Below are positions 56,563 through 64,000 of a DNA stretch of 64,000 nucleotides, one piece after another. Position 1 is the stretch's first letter, and each line of letters opens with the position of its first letter. The notes beneath the pieces were generated by a model. The model saw nothing but the letters and a program-made list of their open reading frames with translations. It made no database searches and was not told where the DNA came from. Source of the stretch: Strongylocentrotus purpuratus (taxonomy: Eukaryota > Echinodermata > Echinoidea > Camarodonta > Strongylocentrotidae); NCBI RefSeq assembly GCF_000002235.5, contig NW_022145609.1:30106801-30170800 (forward strand), written 5' to 3'. The position numbers and the translations under genes were made by a program.

Positions 56563-58229
56563 CTGTACACACACAAAATATAAACAAAACATTTAATGAA
56601 CTTTGTGAATAAGTACAGTTATTGTTTATTTTTAAACATAAACAAAACAAATGAAATTCTCATAATGCGGTGCTGATATATAATATATAAAATGATTCGA
56701 TACAGTGTTGCGAAACCAGTCGGTGAGCTACTCGTTGTTGAAGTAAATATAGTTTTCGTTGATAGATTGTACTACGTCATTATAAATAAATTTCTTGCAT
56801 CTTGTAGTAATCCTTTATCCTTTATCCTTATTTCTTCCCATAATACATCGACGATAACAATAAGTTCAATACATGAAAAGTTATTGTCAATATCTTAATA
56901 ATATGAAAACATACGGTTTCACGAAAGCTGTAAGTGCCAGAGACGGTGTTGCTCTTCTCTTTTCAAATTTATTATGACGTTTTAGTGTTTCTATTGTGAA
57001 ATGTAATTTTTAATTCTGTTATACTTCCTTCGGTATTTGAGCTAAAGTAGCCTCCAGGTTGGCAAAGACTTGAAACAAAGAGCTAGGACTTCATATAAAC
57101 TGACAATTTCATACATTTGTTTTTACTTCAAACGCAGATATCCACAGGCGAAGCAAAAATCTAATTTCCATCGTTTGATAATTAGGTTATTCCTTGTCAT
57201 GCTTGTCGGCCTGTTGGCTTTGGCTTGTAAATTGACGCTTCTTCAGACTCAATAGAAACACTGTCTTTTCTTCAATGTAATAAAATGCTGGAACTGTTTT
57301 GTTGTCAGTGAATGACTTTGTGATTTATGTATTTGCTTGTTTGGGTACGATGACAGAAGTTAAAATGTTACTATTCTCTACATTAATTTTGCATGAGTAT
57401 GCTAAAGCTTTAAATATCAATGCAATCCGTAAATCGTGTTTGTAATATGAACAATATACGTGATATAAGGCTGCCTAAAACAGAGCGGAGAAATAACACA
57501 AATTGTAATCATTAAATAAAAAAATTAAAGCTTTTATCATTAGTCTATTGACAATTATGATGAATGACGATACTTAACAAAGCGGAGTGAAAAACGATTT
57601 CAATTAATACTCGGAATTCATGAAAAGCTGTTATGCCGACATCATTACCAACCTCTCGATAAGATTGCTCGGATTAGTAAAATAAAAAAAATGATGGATT
57701 CATTCAAGACATCTGTTAATGTTAAGTCAAGGTGGTCAATGTTAATTTGTACACAAAACTATTTTTCCATCAGCAAACAATTTACAAGTCGCCGTTAATA
57801 TTAACATGAAGTCACTCAATGCATTCATCTCGAATAAAAATACGGGTGAGTACACATTGTATAGGAAAAGAATGAAAAGCAACTTCTTGGACGGACGGTC
57901 TTGTTTTCACTTAATTTCATCGTCATAGAAGACTCGTTTTTCATTGTAACATATTGATCATTGAAATGGATCTTGGTCGTACGAGCACGTGACAAGACAG
58001 AGAGCGGTATGTTTGAACCATGATGCCCGACATAAGGCTATGTCCTTTTTTGCTTACACATCAAAGAAGAAGGATTATACTTTCTTTGTGTACGAGCGTA
58101 AGCAATCTCTCCTATTTACGTGGGAAGCACACAGTCGCAACTGGAAGAGTTGATAAAGAAGTGAATGTTTCCCAGTGTTTTGACGGTTATTATTCCTCTG
58201 TTATGTGACATTGTTTGTTGATATCAAAA

Positions 58230-58400
58230 TGTCGGCATCTCTTGGTTCTCTTGCCAGGCGTGTCTCGGGCGAAGTAGACCTAGCAGCTGTCGAGCCACTG
58301 CCTCATTGTCCATTTCACCCGGGGAGCTACGGGAGCCTTTCCGCTTAGGATGGTGGTACGCGGACGAGCACAGCACGACCGCCTAACCCTCTCACACCTA
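58230..58400. promoter_or_regulatory. Complex GC-rich island in presumed DMRTA intron
   Basis: Non-repetitive CpG-bearing sequence (GTGTCTCGGGCGAAG, CACCCGGGGAGCTACGGGAG, GGTACGCGGACGAGCACAGC). No ORF. Candidate intronic enhancer, inferred from composition and location. Confidence 0.3.
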
Positions 58401-58776
58401 TTTGTCATATTCTAGTCTAAATCCTTCTTTGACTTCCTATTTTTCCAGTTTGAAAAGCCTCTTTTTCTTACTATTCTTTTGATATATTTACTCTTACTAT
58501 TCGAAGATATCAATAGACCTATAGTTAGGATGTTCGGAAGAAAATTGTAGCAAGTCTTAACAGATTTTATTCGGCATGTTTTAGTAAACTAGTAAAACCT
58601 TCTTGAAAAAGGAATGGATTATGCATTTTATTAATATTTTCGATCTCGACAAAATTATATGACAGGAGATCTCTGATTATATTTTTGTTTGTTTAACCTG
58701 ACTGCTAAGAAAGCATGTGTATGCGGGGGACTTGGTAATGAGTAATAATGCTTTACCGAAGAGAACCAGCGCATCG

Positions 58777-58811
58777 ACTTGGTTTCGAACCCCTCGGTTC
58801 GAAACCAAGTT
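58777..58811. repeat. Perfect short inverted repeat
   Basis: ACTTGGTTTCGAACC and GGTTCGAAACCAAGT flank a 3-5-base centre, a 15-bp stem. Confidence 0.85.
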
Positions 58812-58871
58812 AAAAGAAAGAAAAAAAAGTAACATATTTGTAAAATAATGTTCTAAATTTGTAAAATAACG

Positions 58872-58909
58872 TCCGGTTACGAGACCACTGTTCTACCACT
58901 GAGCCATGA
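58872..58909 (-). repeat. tRNA-like 5' half (degenerate)
   Basis: On minus, ATGGCTCAGTGGTAGAACAG TGGTCTCGTAACCGG resembles a D-arm and a CGT-anticodon arm. No T-arm follows at the proper distance, so it is not a functional tRNA. SINE remnant or chance. Confidence 0.35.
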
Positions 58910-60149
58910 TTATTACAGATTTACAGTCGATTCACTTATATTATTTATAGATTTTATTATCCTGATAAATTAAGCTTTATTAATCATAAGCCTATAATTC
59001 TTCGTTCAATATATGAACGTAATAGGGAGTCTCTAGTTCAAACTTTTCAGTGGAAAAACAAAACAGTGAAATAAACTGACCTACTGTAATAATCACATGA
59101 GAAAAACGCCTTTTTTCAATTACGGAATATCAACGCTATTATAATTCAATTTGTCGTAACATAATCACGAGGAATATCAAATTGTCTCTATCATCAAAGA
59201 CAATTCAAATACAACCATTAATATGAACGAACTTTCAAATCTGTTTCTCCGATAAAGTTGAAATAGTCTTTTGACAAACTTTTATGAGCACTATAATCTG
59301 CAAAGGGTTTGTATGTTTCTCGCTTTGTATGCACCCTGTCATACGACGACTCTAGACGTGTAAGAGGTACAGCCAGCCAGCGAAGAACAATCGTAATATT
59401 TTTCAATTTCTATTTCCCCCTTTTCTGCACTGACTGTCAGAAGCCAAATCACCGTGAAAACAACCCTTTCTCGAAAATGAAATGGGGAAGAGAATATGTG
59501 TCATCTTGAATCGAATACAATAATTGAAAATTGAATTGAGGACGTGCGAAGTTCACAATGTGTAAAATGTGAAACTGTGCTATAAGAGTCTGATTCATAC
59601 AATATGGCACGCATCAGTTATCTTCCCATCTCCCCCTTTATTTTCTTCAATATCATATTGAGGTCCTTATTCAGTTTTTAAAGATCACGAGTTCACTAAA
59701 AGGGGGCCAGGCGCCACTTAACCAAATTCACATCAGCATTCATACGCAAGTTTGGTAACAAAGCCATTATGCCAGAACAAATATCAACTAACAAACTTGA
59801 TTTTCCGGTATATTATATGGAAAACAGAATCATGTGAGTTGTAAATCTGAAATTCACATGATTTCGATTAAAAAAATATGTATCAGTACTATTAACTCCA
59901 ATTTATTGTTATTTGTGATTATTTTCATTTTTTATTATTGAAAAGAGTCGGCAGACGTCTGAATGTTAACATTTTGTTTTTCATTTTTATATGAGGCCTA
60001 TATTTGTTTTTAACATTAAGTATGATCATGCATACGGATTTGATTTTGTTTGATTACAGAATAGTTATCGAACGGAATTATTAATGAGAATACAAATTGA
60101 GACTCCAGTTTCATTTCTTATTCGCTGATGGGATACGTTATTTTTTACA

Positions 60150-60301
60150 CTGTCGGAGAGACAGAGAGAAAAGGTGTATGTGCGTGTGCTTGTGTGCGTG
60201 TGTGAAAGAGAGAAACAGCGAGATGGGATAGAGAGAGAGAGAGAGAGAGAGGGTGTAATTGTGTGCGTGCGTGTGTGTGTGCGTGCGTGAGAGTGTGCGT
60301 G

Positions 60302-60347
<46 letters not shown>

Positions 60348-60440
60348 AGAGAGAAAGAGAGAGAGAGAGAGAAACACAGAGATGGAAGAGAGAGAGGGTG
60401 TAATTGTGTGTGTATGTGTGTGTGAGAGAGAGTGTGTGAG

Positions 60441-60507
<67 letters not shown>

Positions 60508-60600
60508 AAGAAAGAAAAGAAAGAGAAAGAAAGAGAAAGAAAGAGAAAGAAAGAGAAAGAAAGAGAAAGAAAGAGAAAGAAAGAAAGAAAGAAACAATCA
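60150..60600. repeat. Compound microsatellite cluster (GT, GA, TA, GAAA)
   Basis: GTGTGCGT and GA blocks, (TA)n at about 60306-60344, a second GT-TA-GA series, long GA (about 60457-60502), then a (GAAA)(GA) mix to 60593. The GT-TA-GA order occurs twice, indicating segmental duplication. All long ORFs here are artefacts. Confidence 0.95.
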
Positions 60601-61209
60601 AGATGTAGAAACAAGATGCTGCTCGTCTGATTGATTGATTTGATATACACCGATATGCGGGTTAAAATATTTGAAAAACATTGGAATTGTCTAGAAACGA
60701 AAAAGCATGCATGCCGGTGTTAGATTTTATGGATGTATATAACTGACGACCGAACGACAAGGCGGGAAAAGATAATGGATTTCGTCCTTGGTCGAACACA
60801 TCACGGATCATCACCTATGAGACTGCACCAAACGGATAGTTATGAATCAATAAATTAAAAAAATGAAATCCTCTTGTCAGCTGACCAGTGACGGTGGGAA
60901 GCCGAAATATTTTAAAGGATTTTCAGAGATTTTGTTCAGAGGGATTTGACAGGTTTAGTGTTTGTGGTCATTCTGGTCGAGGCAGGGATTCTGGAGGTCA
61001 AGTTCCATCTTGTATTTTCAGGTTTTTCCTTTCCTTCATGACGAGGAGTGAAGAAAGGTGTGAAAAGAGAACGAGCCTCGACCTAATAAGACTACAACCA
61101 AGATGCCAATCTAGACAAGTGAAGATAGCTAGCTATCAGTGCCATCATAACTCACCATGTCACCTCCTCTGTAATCTAATCAATTGACTTAAATGCGATT
61201 TAATCCTCT

Positions 61210-61580
61210 CCCATATATCGATATGACGTGCAATAGGAAAAATCACTCGCCCTTCTTCAAATTGGCAAGTACGCGTAATGTGAGGTAGACGTACATGGCG
61301 GATTCGTTGAGGTGAAGTGATCAAATGTGTCGTATTAACATCCCCCTAAAAACGACTCTTCGCAGAGATTTTCTAAACGCATCACTCAAATTGTGTTAAA
61401 TGGATCAGTTTCTATATTGTGGAAGAAGATTTCGAGAAAAGGGAGTGTAAAAGCGCGGGAGAGAAACGAAGGTGTTGATACTTAACTGCTCCCAGCGGAC
61501 GGCGGTTCGCTTCTACGCCGACCCGACGCCGCTATCTGAATACCGAGGGACCCGTCTTTGAATCGCTACCGCCCGTATCA
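61210..61580. promoter_or_regulatory. Complex GC-richer island in presumed DMRTA intron
   Basis: TACGCGTAATG, TACATGGCGGATTCG, GCGCGGGAGAG and CGCCGACCCGACGCCGC form a non-repetitive CpG-bearing stretch. The overlapping 61-codon minus ORF is unconvincing. Regulatory role inferred only. Confidence 0.28.
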
Positions 61581-62599
61581 TCATAAGCGGGGATGTTGTC
61601 AAAAGACATTGCATAAACTATCCGTGGAGAAATAAGAGTCCGGTGTTTAACAAACGCCCCTCGCTTTGGGAGATACAAAAACCGTTTAAGCGAGAACAAC
61701 ATTATTCGCCTCAACACCTGGGAAAGGAGTAAAAAGCAAAGCTGACATTATCCGACAAACGCCATGTAATAAGCTTGTTTCCAGGTATCTTCTAGGGATT
61801 CTTTACTTCTTGTTTTCACTTCTGACCAACCGTCCTTCCTCTTTCCTTTTTTATTTTGTTTGTTCATATTTTATGCCTCTTGTCTCCATTTTATCTACAC
61901 CTTAGAAAATTTCTTATCCATTTAAACTTCTGATTTCTTTTATCTTCCTTATTATCTTTTCCTTTTCATAATTTGCATATTGGCACTTCCCCCAAACGGC
62001 TTTCAACTTTTGGCGTATTTCTTCTGAAAGATTCAAATGATGGAATCGATCCCTTCTTTTCCCCAATCATCATAATACTTTGTTTCTTTGTTTCTTTCTT
62101 TCTCAGACTGAGCTACTAACACGTGTCTCCTACATGATACTTAATTTTCATGTTTTTCTTTATCTTACAGCTATTTAAACTCGTCAACTCCTTTACATAT
62201 GCTCTATATCTTCATTAGGAAAATCGATAAGGGTTAATAGTGCTATAAAAAAAAATCGACTAACAGCTACAAAAATACTGGCGCTTTTTATATTGCACTT
62301 ATTACAGTAAAACACAAAGAATGCAATTGATTGATTTCGGTATTCGGAGTATTCTCCCTTGAATACTCTGATGAGTGCAAGGCGAAAAATGTATTCTCAA
62401 TTCAAAGCTGTTCTTTAATTATAGAAAGCTCTTTCAATGTTCCTTCAATATTCACCATTGTCGCAAGAACACATCTCATTGACGACTCTTCTATTTGACC
62501 TATTTCTAAACATTTTCCAAGTTTTCAGCCTCGTCTTTGTTCTCTCCCATCTCATCCTTTCTCCTCATTCAAGAAGGATTCTTTGTTACCCTCCTGAAC

Positions 62600-62790
62600 T
62601 TTGACGAGGAAGGATCCATCCATCTATGAGCACTGGCTGTATCAAGATTCTGATGCGATTTGTCGCAATTTAATTAGATGGCAATCGGAGCATATGATAC
62701 GCCGTCCCGAGCGGCCTAGCTGCTGGGAGCAGAGGCATCAAGATGGTTGACGGCGGCTTGAGATAATGTTAGATCATAGAGTTCAAAGGA
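62600..62790. promoter_or_regulatory. Complex island with homeodomain and TCF-like words
   Basis: TTTAATTAGATGG (homeodomain core), TTCAAAGGATAAT (TCF and GATA-like) and CGTCCCGAGCGGCC inside non-repetitive sequence. No ORF of note. Inference from motif clustering. Confidence 0.3.
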
Positions 62791-63604
62791 TAATAACGTG
62801 CCAGTGGACTTGTTTATTACGTATATTCAAGCCAAGGGAATAGGGAGATATCGAGAATGGGTGTCGCATGGAAGGTTAACTGAAGTTCGCTCAGCATCTA
62901 TACTTGGAAGTTCACAAACTTTTAAACTACATAACCTTGAAACAATCAAATTACGCATGGTATTCAACATTGAAGAGTTATTATGCACCTCAAAATAAAG
63001 AATTAAACACTCAAACTAATTGATGGTAAAGAGCCGGAGCTGCAAAATCAAACAAGATGTATTTATTAAACCCATAATTTTGCAAAATAGTTAGGAATAT
63101 AATAGCCTACACAATAATCCGATAACTATTATGTAAACGAATTTATAAAGTAGAGTTTGCTTCATAGCATGAGAATTGCCTTGACAGTGTTACTTTCAAA
63201 TATATAACATTGAATGAAATTTGAATAGTAGGAAATTTCAGTTAAAAACATATGACAGATATTCACGGGACGCCATTTACTGCAAAGCGAGATGTCACTA
63301 AAATCACGGCACTGGGAATACTTTCACTTTGAGTGAGGTAGAGACGAAGTTTAAAGACGAAGTTTGTTATAGGCAATGCTATCACACTTACTAAGTAATG
63401 GTAGCTACCCAGCCTTTCACTTTTTTCTTCTCCATATTCACTATTGATTACTAATTAGTATGTTGTTATATAGTGTGATGAAAATGTGGTATTGTGAAAT
63501 GTGAATAAATACAATATAATTTAACGAAGGAGCGTCTTCTAATCGACTATTTTTACCATGTTATTGGCTGAAGTCACAATCATAGTAGCGACAGACGTTA
63601 TCTC

Positions 63605-63685
63605 TTAACCCATTGCCTACGGGAAGCTGGTGGCTCCTGTATTAAAGCCTATGGGAATGAGATAATTCAGTGGTCAATAGGTTAA
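63605..63685. mobile_element. 81-bp TTAA-bounded mini-element, copy 2
   Basis: TTAACCCATTGCCTACGGGA at the left and GTGGTCAATAGGTTAA at the right. The whole unit is the reverse complement of 12996-13077 with about 85% identity by eye, over 50 kb away. Confidence 0.75.
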
Positions 63686-63705
63686 GCCCGTTGCACACGA
63701 GGCGT

Positions 63706-63827
63706 TAATAGGGACTTTTAGAATTGCGTGGACTGATACGTGTGACGTTAATTGAAGGCAGTGCATTAAAAGGACGTCGATCGTAGCAATCCCCATTGTC
63801 TTCGTGTGAATCTAAAAGTCCCTAATG
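63706..63827. repeat. Inverted repeat AGGGACTTTTAGA
   Basis: TAATAGGGACTTTTAGA at 63706-63722 and TCTAAAAGTCCCTAAT at about 63811-63826; possible small MITE. Confidence 0.5.
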
Positions 63828-64000
63828 ACTGACGTACGACTGCGTGAGGGTATGACGCAGTTCCTCTCAGGAGAGAGTGGCACCGTCAAAAATGTGACTG
63901 GGAAATAAACACAGCAAACAATGGGTTGAATTGTTGACGCATGCGCTAATTGCCTTTAAAGGTTTATCACCGAAGTCAATAACGCAGTAGACGTATTCAC

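Larger units (their letters stand above)
56563..64000. other. Probable upstream intron of the DMRTA gene
   Basis: No exon recognised on either strand over 7.4 kb. I looked on the minus strand for a DM-domain Cys/His pattern and saw none. Contains microsatellites, small inverted repeats and GC-richer islands listed separately. Confidence 0.5.

Noticed and set aside
58872..58909. tRNA-Thr(CGT) gene
   Set aside because: Only a 5'-half resemblance; no T-arm or acceptor closure at the right distance.
60065..60650. 150-178-residue minus-strand ORFs
   Set aside because: Compound microsatellite; all three frames are open because of the repeat.
1..64000. CRISPR array, operon, riboswitch or bacterial mobile island
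   Set aside because: Spliced animal genes, SINEs and microsatellites throughout; no regular spacer-repeat pattern and no bacterial gene organisation.

Overview
This is animal nuclear DNA with intron-rich genes. Several signs point to an echinoid (sea urchin). The protein segments look like deuterostome orthologues, and the sequence is full of short inverted-repeat elements, GA/CT microsatellites and tRNA-derived SINE tails ending in (ATT)n. Three repeat copies also carry a histone 3' stem-loop followed by CAAGAAAGA, the spacer element of sea urchin histone genes. The species assignment is inference; no database was searched.

Layout. Positions 1-4805 hold the first six coding exons of TRAPPC13 on the minus strand, and the gene continues off the left edge. 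Its ATG lies 179 bp from the ATG of TRIM23, which runs on the plus strand in 11 coding exons from 4985 to 18078 and is complete (571 codons, ORF open across every junction). The gap between them is a candidate bidirectional promoter. The same head-to-head pair is, from memory, present in humans. Both genes' introns are loaded with foldback and miniature inverted-repeat elements.

From about 18.1 to 55.5 kb I find no convincing protein-coding host gene. This stretch contains the probable TRIM23 3' UTR, MITEs, SINE pieces, a decayed non-LTR retrotransposon (27.5-29.2 kb, minus), long simple-sequence arrays, and several GC-richer complex islands that could be cis-regulatory. At 55589-56562 (minus) is one exon of a DMRTA-type (Dmrt4/5) transcription factor carrying the DMA domain. 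Its DM-domain exon is not seen and should lie beyond 64 kb, so 56.56-64 kb is read as its upstream intron.

Functionally, TRAPPC13 (TRAPP complex) and TRIM23 (RING/B-box/ARF GTPase E3 ligase) both relate to Golgi and vesicle GTPase biology, so sharing a promoter is plausible. The most unusual observation is a three-copy repeat around TRIM23 that carries tandem histone mRNA 3'-end processing signals. One copy lies in sense orientation inside a TRIM23 intron.
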